From assembly GCA_900549845.1 (NCBI GenBank), contig URPT01000021.1:1-18177 (forward strand): 18,177 nt of DNA, read 5' to 3'. Origin of the DNA: an uncultured Veillonella sp. GTDB lineage: Bacteria; Bacillota; Negativicutes; Veillonellales; Veillonellaceae. Both the position numbers and the translations under genes were made by a program. The notes beneath the pieces are model-generated. The model worked only from the letters and a program-made list of their open reading frames with translations. It did not search any database and was not told where the DNA came from. This document shows positions 5,941-13,412 of this stretch, one piece after another. How positions within the stretch are numbered: the first letter of the stretch is position 1; the number at the start of each line of letters is the position of its first letter.

Positions 5941-5993
5941 TGCCGAATTATAGTGTTTCTATAACCTCGAATATTCGGAAATTATGGTATAAT
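5939..5993 (+). promoter_or_regulatory. Paired inverted PurBox-like operator and purR promoter
   Basis: CCGAAT (5943-5948, in TTTGCCGAATTAT) and its inverse ATTCGG (5973-5978, in ATATTCGGAAAT) resemble the inverted PurBox pair bound by Bacillus PurR (core CCGAAC). Both cores here have T for the final C. An extended -10 promoter, TGGTATAAT, lies at 5985-5993. No good -35 is seen, and the second box falls in the promoter spacer. This predicts PurR repressing its own gene, released by PRPP. The spacing between the two 13-nt boxes is about 18 nt, near the 16-17 nt I recall for Bacillus. Confidence 0.65.
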
Positions 5994-6015
5994 AAATATA
6001 GATATATTTGAAATA

Positions 6016-6039
6016 ACTCATGACATTTGTTACATGAGT
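6016..6039 (+). other. Hairpin in the purR leader
   Basis: ACTCATG (6016-6022) and CATGAGT (6033-6039) form a 7-bp inverted repeat with a 10-nt loop in the roughly 80-nt purR leader, downstream of the promoter. There is no U-tract, so it is not a terminator. It could affect mRNA stability or bind a regulator. Confidence 0.35.
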
Positions 6040-6078
6040 GTAATTAATAGTTATATGATGAATGGTAAAGGAAATTTT

Positions 6079-6897
6079 ATGGATAAAGTACGGCGCGTGG
6101 AACGCATGGTGGCAATGACTAAATTGTTAGTTGATTCACCGCAAAAATTGATTCCTTTAAATTATTTCTGTGATTTCTTTGGCATGGCAAAGTCTACGGT
6201 TAGTGAAGACTTAACCTGTGTGAGACAGTCTATGGAGCATTTTCAGCTTGGTACATTAGAAACCGTAGCTGGCGTAGCAGGCGGAGTGCGTTTCATTCCT
6301 CATCGTAAGGGTGCTCAAGCTAATGATATTTTACGAGATGTGCAAACTCGCTTGATGGAGCCAGATCGTATCATTCCTGGTGGGTTTATTTACATGTCTG
6401 ATATTTTATATGATTGGCATGTAATGACACGCCTTGGGGAAATTATTATGACCCGCTTTATGGACCGCAACCCTGATTATATTCTGACCGTTGAAACAAA
6501 GGGGATTCCGTTAGCTGTCATGGTAGCACGAGCTTTCAACAAACCTCTCGTCATTGCTCGTCGTGATAGTAAGGTAACAGAAGGGTCCGCTATTAGTATT
6601 AACTATGTAACAGGATCTTCTGGTCGTATTCAAACGATGACGCTTACGAAGAGAGCTATTCCTCCAAATGCTAGGGTTTTAATTATCGATGATTTTATGA
6701 AAGCAGGGGGCACAGCAAAAGGTCTTAAAGAACTTGTTTTAGAAATGAGTGGTGTCGTTGTTGGGACCGGTGTTCTTGTAGCAACGGCAGAGCCAAATCC
6801 AAAATTAATCGATGATTATGAATCATTATTTACGTTCTATGGTATTGATGAAAATACAAAGAAAATTAACATAGAACCAGTATTTGATGAAGAATAA
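6079..6897 (+). CDS. purR: Purine operon repressor PurR (PRPP-binding)
   Basis: The 272-aa product matches Bacillus PurR (285 aa) along its length. The N-terminal winged-helix domain (about 1-74) contains KLIPLNYFCDFFGMAKSTVSEDL, and the phosphoribosyltransferase-like domain contains KGIPLA (141-146), RRDSKVTEGSAISINYV (161-177) and the PRPP loop VLIIDDFMKAGGT (200-212). In Bacillus it represses purine genes at paired PurBoxes when PRPP is low, and PRPP relieves DNA binding. The start at 6079 is chosen because AAAGGA lies 6 nt upstream and because it aligns with the Bacillus start; an in-frame ATG at 6034 would add 15 residues. Its promoter has PurBox-like half sites. It leads into glmU and prs, so the PRPP sensor sits beside the PRPP synthase gene. 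Confidence 0.95.
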   Translation: MDKVRRVERMVAMTKLLVDSPQKLIPLNYFCDFFGMAKSTVSEDLTCVRQSMEHFQLGTLETVAGVAGGVRFIPHRKGAQANDILRDVQTRLMEPDRIIPGGFIYMSDILYDWHVMTRLGEIIMTRFMDRNPDYILTVETKGIPLAVMVARAFNKPLVIARRDSKVTEGSAISINYVTGSSGRIQTMTLTKRAIPPNARVLIIDDFMKAGGTAKGLKELVLEMSGVVVGTGVLVATAEPNPKLIDDYESLFTFYGIDENTKKINIEPVFDEE

Positions 6898-7024
6898 ACA
6901 ATTAATATTAGATACATTATAGTTAGATATAATGACTTTATATCGCATATTGGACAATGGGCTAATATGATGTAAGTACTATTAAAAAGTCAGATATATG
7001 AGAAATAATAGATAGGAGATTACT

Positions 7025-8398
7025 ATGAATATTGCAAGCCTTATTTTAGCTGCTGGTAAGGGCACGCGCATGAAGTCTAAATTACCAAAGGTATTGCACA
7101 AGGTAGGCGGCAAGGCTATGGTGGAACGCGTTCTGGAAACAGTTCAGTCTATCGGCACAAATCGTGATGTGGTTATCGTAGGCTTTGGCGGTGATGCTGT
7201 TCAAAATTACTTGGGTGACCGCGCTGAATTTGTTCGCCAAGAAGAACAAAATGGTACTGGGCATGCTGTAAAAATGGCTCAACCAGTACTTGGCGATTAT
7301 GATGGTACTATCTTATTACTTTGTGGTGATACACCACTTGTAACAAAAGAAAGTTTAGAAGCACTTTTAGAAGAGCATAAAAACTCTGGTGCAACAGCGA
7401 CAATTTTAACTGCTCATATGCCGGACCCAACAGGTTATGGCCGTATTATTCGCAATGAAGATGGTTCTGTAGTTCGCATCGTAGAGCAAAAAGATGGTAA
7501 ACCAGAGGAACTAGCTGTTCAAGAAGTTAATACAGGGATGTATGCTTTTGATAGTAAAAAACTATGGCCTTGCTTAGACCAATTATCTGATGATAATGCA
7601 CAAGGTGAATTGTATATCACAGATGTAGTTGGTATTCTTGTAAATGGTGGCGACAAGGTAAGCGCGTATATGACAAAGGACTTTGAAGAGTCTCTAGGCG
7701 TCAACTCTCGCTTGCAATTAGCCGAAGCTGAGTCTATTTTAAAACACCGTAAAAATGTTGAATTAATGACAGCTGGTGTTACTATTATTGATCCTGCCAA
7801 TACCTATGTAGCTCCAGAGGTAACAGTAGGGGCCGATACAATCTTGCACCCTGGTACAATCCTCGAAGGAAATACTGTCATTGGTGAGCGCTGTGAAATT
7901 GGTCCACATACTCGTTTGACGAATGTAAAAGTAGGTAATGATACGATTATTCACTTCACATATGGTCATGACTGCGAAGTAAAAGACGGTGTAGATGTAG
8001 GTCCATATGTTCACTTGCGCCCTAATACCGTGCTTGGTAACAAGGTTCATGTAGGTAACTTCGTAGAGGTTAAAAACTCCAATGTTGGGGAAGGTACTAA
8101 GTTCCCACATCTTTCCTACATCGGCGACAGCGACGTAGGCTCTGGTGTTAATATTGGCTGCGGTACGATTACTGTAAACTATGATGGTAAAGTTAAACAT
8201 CGTACTACAATTGGCGATGGCGCTTTCGTAGGCTGTAATAGTAATTTAGTAGCGCCTGTAACAGTAGGTAATTATAGCTATGTAGGTGCCGGTTCTACCA
8301 TTACTAAAAATGTACCAGATAAGGCGTTAGCCGTAGGCCGTAGCAAGCAAATTGTAAAAGAAAATTGGGTAACTGATGATACTTTCAAAAAGAAATAA
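7025..8398 (+). CDS. glmU: Bifunctional GlmU: GlcNAc-1-P uridylyltransferase / GlcN-1-P acetyltransferase
   Basis: The 457-aa product equals the usual length (E. coli 456 aa). The N-terminal pyrophosphorylase domain (1-230) has LILAAGKGTRMKSKLPKVLH, the QNGTGHA segment (75-81) and GDTPL (101-105). The C-terminal left-handed beta-helix (about 250-440) consists of hexapeptide repeats and contains the acetyltransferase histidine His362 in KFPHLSYIGD and the NYDGKVKHRT motif. It makes UDP-GlcNAc from GlcN-1-P, acetyl-CoA and UTP in the cytoplasm, feeding peptidoglycan and lipopolysaccharide. The ribosome site AGGAG precedes the ATG by 7 nt. The gap of 127 nt from purR contains a TATAAT (6928-6933) without a clear -35, so a separate promoter is possible. 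Confidence 0.98.
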   Translation: MNIASLILAAGKGTRMKSKLPKVLHKVGGKAMVERVLETVQSIGTNRDVVIVGFGGDAVQNYLGDRAEFVRQEEQNGTGHAVKMAQPVLGDYDGTILLLCGDTPLVTKESLEALLEEHKNSGATATILTAHMPDPTGYGRIIRNEDGSVVRIVEQKDGKPEELAVQEVNTGMYAFDSKKLWPCLDQLSDDNAQGELYITDVVGILVNGGDKVSAYMTKDFEESLGVNSRLQLAEAESILKHRKNVELMTAGVTIIDPANTYVAPEVTVGADTILHPGTILEGNTVIGERCEIGPHTRLTNVKVGNDTIIHFTYGHDCEVKDGVDVGPYVHLRPNTVLGNKVHVGNFVEVKNSNVGEGTKFPHLSYIGDSDVGSGVNIGCGTITVNYDGKVKHRTTIGDGAFVGCNSNLVAPVTVGNYSYVGAGSTITKNVPDKALAVGRSKQIVKENWVTDDTFKKK

Positions 8399-8415
8399 AA
8401 AAATATTATAATTTT

Positions 8416-8444
8416 TTAACACATTTAGGGCAAAATAGTATACA
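8416..8444 (+). promoter_or_regulatory. Probable prs promoter
   Basis: TTAACA (8416-8421), a 17-nt spacer and TATACA (8439-8444, continuing AAT... as TATACAAT) lie about 80 nt before the prs start. This suggests prs can be transcribed independently of glmU. No PurBox-like CCGAA core is seen here. Confidence 0.55.
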
Positions 8445-8524
8445 ATAAAAAGGCAATAGTGTGTATCTGTAATGGATGATTATGGATAAGTAACCAGTAT
8501 AGGAACAAATGAAAGGGTAACAAA

Positions 8525-9478
8525 ATGGCATTTGAAGACGGCAAAAAACTTAAAATTTTCACAGGTAATGCGAATCCTGCATTGGCAAAAGAAATTTGTG
8601 ATTATTTAGGGTTGCCTTTAGGTGAAGCATTTGTAGGTCGTTTTAATAATGGCGAAGTACAAATTATGATTGATGAAAGCGTACGTGGCAAAGATGTATT
8701 TATCATTCAACCAACTAGCTATCCTGTAAACGACAATTTGATGGAATTAATGGTTATGGCTGATGCGTTGAAACGCGCTTCTGCACGCCATATTACTGCT
8801 GTAGTACCTTACTATGGCTATGCTCGCCAAGACCGTAAGACTCGTGGTCGTGAACCAATTACTGCAAAATTAGTAGCAAACTTGATGCAAACTTCTGGTA
8901 TTACACGTCTTGTAACAATTGACTTGCATGCAGGTCAAATCCAAGGCTTCTTTGATGTGCCAGTAGATCATTTATATGGTGCATCCATTTTAGCTAAATA
9001 CATTAATGAAAAAAATCTTGAAGATGTGATTGTTGTATCTCCAGACCTTGGCGGTGTAACTCGTGCTCGTGATTTGGCTGACCGCATCGGTGCGCCAATC
9101 GCAATTATCGAGAAAAAACGTCCTGAACCAGGCGTAGCTAAAGTTATGAATCTTATTGGCGATGTAAAAGGTAAAAACTGCATCATCGTTGACGATATTG
9201 TAGATACAGCAGGTTCCCTTGTAGAAGGCGCTAAAGCATTAGAAGAATTTGGTGCAAAATCTGTTATGGCTGCTGTTACCCATGCTGTATTAACAGATCC
9301 AGCAAGTGAACGCATTGCAAACTCTAACATTAAAGAGCTAATCGTAACAAACACAATGCCATTACCAGAAAATTGCAAATTAGACAATGTAACGCAATTA
9401 TCTGTAGCTCCATTATTGGGCGAAGCAATTATGCGTATCTTTCATGAAGTTTCAGTAAGTAATTTATTTGATAAATAA
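8525..9478 (+). CDS. prs: Ribose-phosphate pyrophosphokinase (PRPP synthetase)
   Basis: The 317-aa product is a standard class I PRPP synthetase. It transfers pyrophosphate from ATP to ribose 5-phosphate to make PRPP for purine, pyrimidine, NAD, histidine and tryptophan synthesis. Visible motifs are KIFTGNANPALA at the N terminus, RFNNGEVQI (39-47), the flexible loop YGYARQDRK (97-105), DLHAGQIQGFFD (133-144) with the metal-binding histidine, and the PRPP loop VDDIVDTAGS (222-231). The ribosome site AAAGGG is about 8 nt upstream. A likely promoter lies at 8416-8444. pth follows 10 nt downstream, so the two share a transcript. Its product is the ligand of the PurR encoded two genes upstream. 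Confidence 0.98.
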   Translation: MAFEDGKKLKIFTGNANPALAKEICDYLGLPLGEAFVGRFNNGEVQIMIDESVRGKDVFIIQPTSYPVNDNLMELMVMADALKRASARHITAVVPYYGYARQDRKTRGREPITAKLVANLMQTSGITRLVTIDLHAGQIQGFFDVPVDHLYGASILAKYINEKNLEDVIVVSPDLGGVTRARDLADRIGAPIAIIEKKRPEPGVAKVMNLIGDVKGKNCIIVDDIVDTAGSLVEGAKALEEFGAKSVMAAVTHAVLTDPASERIANSNIKELIVTNTMPLPENCKLDNVTQLSVAPLLGEAIMRIFHEVSVSNLFDK

Positions 9479-9488
9479 TAGGTGATTC

Positions 9489-10067
9489 TTGAAATTAGTA
9501 GTAGGCCTTGGTAATCCAGGCAAGCAATATGAAGCGACAAAACATAATATTGGATTTATGGTTATCGATGCCATTGCCGATAGCGTACCTCACACGCCTT
9601 GGAAAGAGGAACAACGTGCAGAGGTGTGCAGTATTACTGTAGATGGTGAGAAGGTATTGCTTGTAAAGCCACAAACATTTATGAATGCCAGTGGTGAATC
9701 TGTAGGTCCGTTGATGCGGTATTATAAGATTGACCCATCTGACGTGTATTGCATTTATGATGATATGGATTTACCGGTAGGCAAATTACGTATTCGACCA
9801 AATGGTAGTTCTGGTGGGCATAATGGGATTAAATCCTTAATCTCCCATATAGGCACAGAAAACTTTCCGCGTTTCCGCGTAGGCATTGGCCGTCCATTAC
9901 CACAATGGACTGTCATTGATCATGTGTTAGCACCATTTAGTGAAGAATCACAAGAGAAAGTACAAAAGGGTATCAAGAATACTGTGAAAGCTGTATTAGG
10001 TACTTTAGAGGTGGGCATCGATAAAGGGATGAATCAGTTCAATCCTAAGCGTCGTCCGCAACGATAA
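9489..10067 (+). CDS. pth: Peptidyl-tRNA hydrolase
   Basis: The 192-aa product releases peptides from stalled peptidyl-tRNA, recycling tRNA. Conserved residues are all present: Asn9 (GLGNPG), the catalytic His19 (KHNIGF), Asn66 (FMNASG), Asp91 (YDDMDLP) and Asn112 (GGHNGIKS). The length is normal for the family. Translation begins at a TTG codon, since the conserved MKLVVGLGNPG start falls exactly there and GGTGA lies just upstream; no ATG is available in the right position. The gene follows prs by 10 nt, as in the prs-ctc-spoVC order of Bacillus but without ctc. An intrinsic terminator follows at 10082-10114. Confidence 0.96.
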   Translation: MKLVVGLGNPGKQYEATKHNIGFMVIDAIADSVPHTPWKEEQRAEVCSITVDGEKVLLVKPQTFMNASGESVGPLMRYYKIDPSDVYCIYDDMDLPVGKLRIRPNGSSGGHNGIKSLISHIGTENFPRFRVGIGRPLPQWTVIDHVLAPFSEESQEKVQKGIKNTVKAVLGTLEVGIDKGMNQFNPKRRPQR

Positions 10068-10081
10068 ATAACATGCATAAG

Positions 10082-10114
10082 GGCATGAGTCTCATTGAGA
10101 TTCATGCCTTTTTT
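10082..10114 (+). terminator. Intrinsic terminator after pth
   Basis: GGCATGAGTCTCA (10082-10094) pairs over 13 positions (one G-U) with TGAGATTCATGCC (10096-10108), followed by six T. The closing loop would open to about 5 nt. The next gene's ribosome site lies only a few bases beyond the T-run. Confidence 0.88.
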
Positions 10115-10125
10115 ACGAGGTAAAT

Positions 10126-11607
10126 ATGAGTAATCAAGAAAGAATGCCTTTTGTAGAGGCCTTAGAATCATATAAAAAACAACATTTTGTCCCTTTTCAT
10201 ACACCAGGCCATAAGATTGGTGTAGAAGCACCTCAACTACTAAAAGACTGGATGGGACCGGCACTACCCTATGACTTAGGTGTTATGTATGCCTTAGATG
10301 ATTTACATGAACCTGAAGGGGAATTAAAAGAGGCTCAGGACTTAACAGCACGGTTATATGGAGCTGATCATTGTTGGTTCTCCATTAATGGTACTACTGC
10401 TTTGATTGAAGCGATGATTATGGGCACTGTAGGTCCTGATGAAACGATTATTATTCCTCGAGAAGCACATCGTTCCGTTATTAGTGGCTTAGTGTTATCT
10501 GGCGCCAAGCCGGTCTATATGGATTGTCAATTTGATGAGCGTTGGGGTATTCCTTTAGGTGTATCGTTAGATGATGTCGTTAAAACCATGGATGCACATC
10601 CAGAAGCAAAGGCTATCCTCTTGGTGTATCCAAACTATTATGGTGTAGGTGTCGATATTGTAAATATTGTGAAAGAAGCGCATAAACGAGGTATGATTGT
10701 TCTTGTTGATGAAGCGCACGGCCCTCATTTACCATTTTCAAATACATTACCTATCGAGGCCATTGTAGCAGGTGCAGACTTAGTGGCACAGAGCACGCAT
10801 AAATCGGTAGGCTCATTAACACAAACATCGTGGCTATTAGGGCAAGGTGAAAGAATTAATAAACGTCGCATTACACAAATGCATCAAATGTTACAAAGTA
10901 CAAGTCCAAATTATATCTTTTTGGCATCCTTAGATATGGCGCGTCATCAATTGGCTACAGTAGGTGAAGACCTAATTCGTCGAACCGTGGAATTGAGCTT
11001 ATATTTACGTAGTGAATTACATAAGATTTCTGGTATTACTACTATGGAATACAGAGACATAGAAGATCGAGTGGTAAACTATGACTGTACCAAGGTACTC
11101 ATCGATGCTAAAGAACTAGGTCTTACAGGTGTTGCATTTGAACGGATGTTACGAGAACATCGTATTGAGGTGGAGTTAGTACAAGCTCATCATGTACTAG
11201 TACTCATTACCATTGGCGATACAAAAGAGTCAATAACTGCTCTTATTCAAGCAGTACGGTCTATCAGCGATACGGTGTTAAGTACATCTCATGAATCAAA
11301 TGATACGAAGGATGAGAATTTGCAAAACCTTAGCAAAGATTCAGCTTTATTGCCTGAGCCTATTGTAAGAGTAACGCCTCGTAATGCTATGTATGCCAAT
11401 CGGGAGCAAGTACGGTTACAAGACGCACTTCATCGTATAGCAGGTGAGACAATTGCTTATTATCCTCCAGGGATTCCTTGTGTAGCAGTAGGTGAAGTGA
11501 TTAGTGAGTCTGTGTTACAATATATAGAGAATCGTAAGGCTCTAGGTTATGTACCGAATGGGGCTGATGATATGACATTGGAAACAATTTGGGTGTTACA
11601 GGAGTAA
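10126..11607 (+). CDS. PLP-dependent Orn/Lys/Arg decarboxylase family protein (YaaO/SpeA-like)
   Basis: The 493-aa product belongs to the aspartate aminotransferase-fold group of basic amino acid decarboxylases. Motifs include PFHTPGHK (23-30), the conserved LHEPEG segment (60-65), INGTTALIEA (87-96), DEAHGPH (195-201) and the PLP-binding lysine in STHKS (Lys226). A C-terminal decarboxylase domain (about 400-493, with YPPGIPC) follows a polar linker rich in Ser, Asp and Asn at about 385-410. It probably decarboxylates arginine, lysine or ornithine to a polyamine precursor; which one cannot be read from the sequence. In Bacillus the paralogue yaaO also sits directly before tmk, and the substrate of YaaO is uncertain. 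GAGGT precedes the ATG by 5 nt. Its start lies 12 nt after a terminator. Confidence 0.88.
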   Translation: MSNQERMPFVEALESYKKQHFVPFHTPGHKIGVEAPQLLKDWMGPALPYDLGVMYALDDLHEPEGELKEAQDLTARLYGADHCWFSINGTTALIEAMIMGTVGPDETIIIPREAHRSVISGLVLSGAKPVYMDCQFDERWGIPLGVSLDDVVKTMDAHPEAKAILLVYPNYYGVGVDIVNIVKEAHKRGMIVLVDEAHGPHLPFSNTLPIEAIVAGADLVAQSTHKSVGSLTQTSWLLGQGERINKRRITQMHQMLQSTSPNYIFLASLDMARHQLATVGEDLIRRTVELSLYLRSELHKISGITTMEYRDIEDRVVNYDCTKVLIDAKELGLTGVAFERMLREHRIEVELVQAHHVLVLITIGDTKESITALIQAVRSISDTVLSTSHESNDTKDENLQNLSKDSALLPEPIVRVTPRNAMYANREQVRLQDALHRIAGETIAYYPPGIPCVAVGEVISESVLQYIENRKALGYVPNGADDMTLETIWVLQE

Positions 11608-11609
11608 TT

Positions 11610-12296
11610 ATGGGGACTTTAATCATACTAGAAGGTGGAGATGGCAGCGGTAAGGCTACACAAACTAAACTATTAGTAGAGCGATTAACCAAGGAGGGGC
11701 ATGCAGTTAAATCTGTAAGCTTCCCAAACTATGATAGTGGCGCTGCTATGCCTATTAAAATGTATTTAGCCGGTGAATTTGGCAAAGATGTACATGATGT
11801 AAATCCTTATGTGGCAAGCTCCATGTACGCTATCGATCGATTTGCTTCCTTTAGAACTGATTGGGAAGAGTTCTATAAGAATGGGGGCATCATCATTGCT
11901 GATCGTTATACGACGTCTAATATGGTGCACCAAATGGTAAAATACGATGACCCAAAGGAACGTACTGCATTTTTAGATTGGCTTGAAGACTTTGAGTTTA
12001 AAAAGTTTGGATTGCCTACACCTGATGTGGTATGTCTATTAGATATGCCTCTTGAAGTGAGTGAAGCCCTTATGGCGGAGCGCACTGGTAAAACAGGAGG
12101 CAATACTGGTGATATTCACGAAGGAAATCATCAGTACTTAGTAGCTGTTCACGATGCCTATGAAGAGCTAGTAGAACGCTACCAATGGCACCGAATACCT
12201 TGTGCTAATAAAGATGAATTTAGTCAGTATACGTTGCGCACCATTGAGGAAATTCATAACGATGTATATCAAGCAGTAGTAAATCTACTGCCTTAA
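11610..12296 (+). CDS. tmk: Thymidylate kinase
   Basis: The 228-aa product phosphorylates dTMP to dTDP. It has a P-loop at residues 9-16 (GGDGSGKA), the DRY motif in ADRYTTSN (97-104), a DMPLEVSEALMAER segment (145-158) preceding the lid, and the family's closing pattern with HDAYEELVERY. The P-loop has Ala where GxxxxGK is normally followed by Ser or Thr. As I recall, the GKATQ form also occurs in some clostridial thymidylate kinases. The length is slightly above the usual 205-215 aa. The start at 11610 is set by ACAGGAG, which overlaps the stop of the decarboxylase gene; an in-frame GTG at 11589 has no ribosome site. The two genes are separated by 2 nt and must be co-transcribed. Confidence 0.93.
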   Translation: MGTLIILEGGDGSGKATQTKLLVERLTKEGHAVKSVSFPNYDSGAAMPIKMYLAGEFGKDVHDVNPYVASSMYAIDRFASFRTDWEEFYKNGGIIIADRYTTSNMVHQMVKYDDPKERTAFLDWLEDFEFKKFGLPTPDVVCLLDMPLEVSEALMAERTGKTGGNTGDIHEGNHQYLVAVHDAYEELVERYQWHRIPCANKDEFSQYTLRTIEEIHNDVYQAVVNLLP

Positions 12297-12301
12297 GATA
12301 G

Positions 12302-12328
12302 GGCGACTCTTTTAAAAGTCGCCTTTTT
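12302..12328 (+). terminator. Intrinsic terminator after tmk
   Basis: GGCGACT (12302-12308) pairs with AGTCGCC (12317-12323) around an 8-nt loop with further T/A complementarity, followed by TTTTT. It begins 6 nt after the tmk stop codon. Confidence 0.85.
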
Positions 12329-12338
12329 CTTATATAAT
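12310..12338 (+). promoter_or_regulatory. Possible promoter for the holB-ricT-metG operon
   Basis: A consensus TATAAT lies at 12333-12338, 34 nt before holB. The only -35 candidate at 17-nt spacing is TTTTAA (12310-12315), a weak match that lies inside the terminator hairpin. A promoter is expected here because a terminator separates this operon from tmk, but the call is tentative. Confidence 0.35.
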
Positions 12339-12371
12339 ATTAATATTGAGCATGTATTGATAGGAGGAGCT

Positions 12372-13412
12372 ATGACATATTTTGATTCTATAATTGGTCA
12401 AGATTCGATCAAGGCACACCTATCGGAACTTGTAAGTCGTAATGCATTACCGCATAGCCTTTTATTTTATGGTGAAGCAGGTCTTGGTAAGCTAGATATG
12501 GCCATAGGTCTCGGGTCTCTATTATTGGGGCGCCAAGTATTTTCTCAACCTAAAGGGGAAGCTTATTTAGAGGCCGTTAAAGAAGCACGTCTTGCCAATG
12601 GTGAGACAGAAAAACGCATCGAAGCAGAAGGGTTGCCTATCTATATGGATAAGGGGGATGCCTTTTGGATTCGTCCTATGAAGACGACCTTAAAGGTGGA
12701 ACAGTGGTATTCATTATTGCAAGATCATCTGTCAGTAGCAGGTAATGGTAACCGCGTTGTCATTGTGGAGGACTTTCACACGGCCAATGCTGTTATGGCC
12801 AATGCTATGCTTAAAACCATCGAAGAGCCGCCTGAACAGGTGTATTTCATCATAATTACGAACAAGATTAACACTGTGTTACCAACTATCATTTCTAGAT
12901 GTATGGGCGTTGGCTTTAATAGTGTTGATGTAGATACGATTCGGAAGGCTCTTGTAGCTCGAGGAATCACTGGTGATATTGAGCAGGCTTTGTTAGCAGG
13001 TCATGGTAATCCACAGTTAGTGGAGAAACTGGCTACTCAAGGTCGCATTGAAATGCTAGAGTTAGCAGTTAAAGTAATGGATATCCTCGCCTTCGAAACG
13101 AGATGGTTTTCTATGATTTCTCTAGTTTGTGAAAGCTTACCTCGTGAATGTCTAACAGAGTTAATGCACTGGCTACGTCTTGTGAGTAGAGATATGATGG
13201 CTCTTAAAATGGGGGCTCAAGACACACAATTACAAGTACCTATGTACAAAACTCAATTATTACGATTATTACCGCGCTGGTCTATGCAAGCACTGTCGGA
13301 GGTTATTACCGAAACATTGCAAGCAGAACGGGCTTTGCGCTTACATATAAAAACCGCTCTCGTGGTGGACGGTCTCAGTATCGCCCTTCATGATGCTCGT
13401 GAGGAGGATTAA
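12372..13412 (+). CDS. holB: DNA polymerase III clamp loader, delta-prime subunit
   Basis: The 346-aa product is an AAA+ clamp-loader subunit that helps load the sliding clamp. It begins FDSIIGQDSIKAHL, has HSLLFYGEAGLGKLDMA (28-44), VVIVEDFHTANAVMANAMLKTIEEPP (129-154) in the Walker B region, and the arginine-finger SRC motif (175-177). As in Bacillus HolB, the P-loop lysine is followed by Leu, so ATP hydrolysis is not expected. Unusually, the four zinc-binding cysteines found after the P-loop in E. coli and Bacillus delta-prime are absent: residues 50-90 contain none, and an EAYLEAVKEARLANGETEKR segment of helical character occupies that place. The start at 12372 follows AGGAGG by 4 nt. The ATG of ricT follows the stop codon with no gap. 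Confidence 0.93.
   Translation: MTYFDSIIGQDSIKAHLSELVSRNALPHSLLFYGEAGLGKLDMAIGLGSLLLGRQVFSQPKGEAYLEAVKEARLANGETEKRIEAEGLPIYMDKGDAFWIRPMKTTLKVEQWYSLLQDHLSVAGNGNRVVIVEDFHTANAVMANAMLKTIEEPPEQVYFIIITNKINTVLPTIISRCMGVGFNSVDVDTIRKALVARGITGDIEQALLAGHGNPQLVEKLATQGRIEMLELAVKVMDILAFETRWFSMISLVCESLPRECLTELMHWLRLVSRDMMALKMGAQDTQLQVPMYKTQLLRLLPRWSMQALSEVITETLQAERALRLHIKTALVVDGLSIALHDAREED

Noticed and set aside
6034..6078. Earlier ATG for purR
   Set aside because: There is no ribosome site before it, and it lies inside the leader hairpin. The ATG at 6079 has AAAGGA and aligns with Bacillus PurR.
7519..8200. Open frames on the minus strand across glmU, and similar ones across nhaA, prs, ricT and metG
   Set aside because: They lie wholly inside strongly conserved genes on the plus strand, lack ribosome sites and show no recognisable protein features.
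8399..8420. AT-only palindrome after glmU as a terminator
   Set aside because: The stem consists of A-T pairs only, so it is unlikely to stall RNA polymerase. The stretch is better explained as part of the prs promoter.
11589..11609. Earlier GTG for tmk
   Set aside because: The ribosome site ACAGGAG lies downstream of it and serves the ATG at 11610, which gives the standard kinase N terminus.
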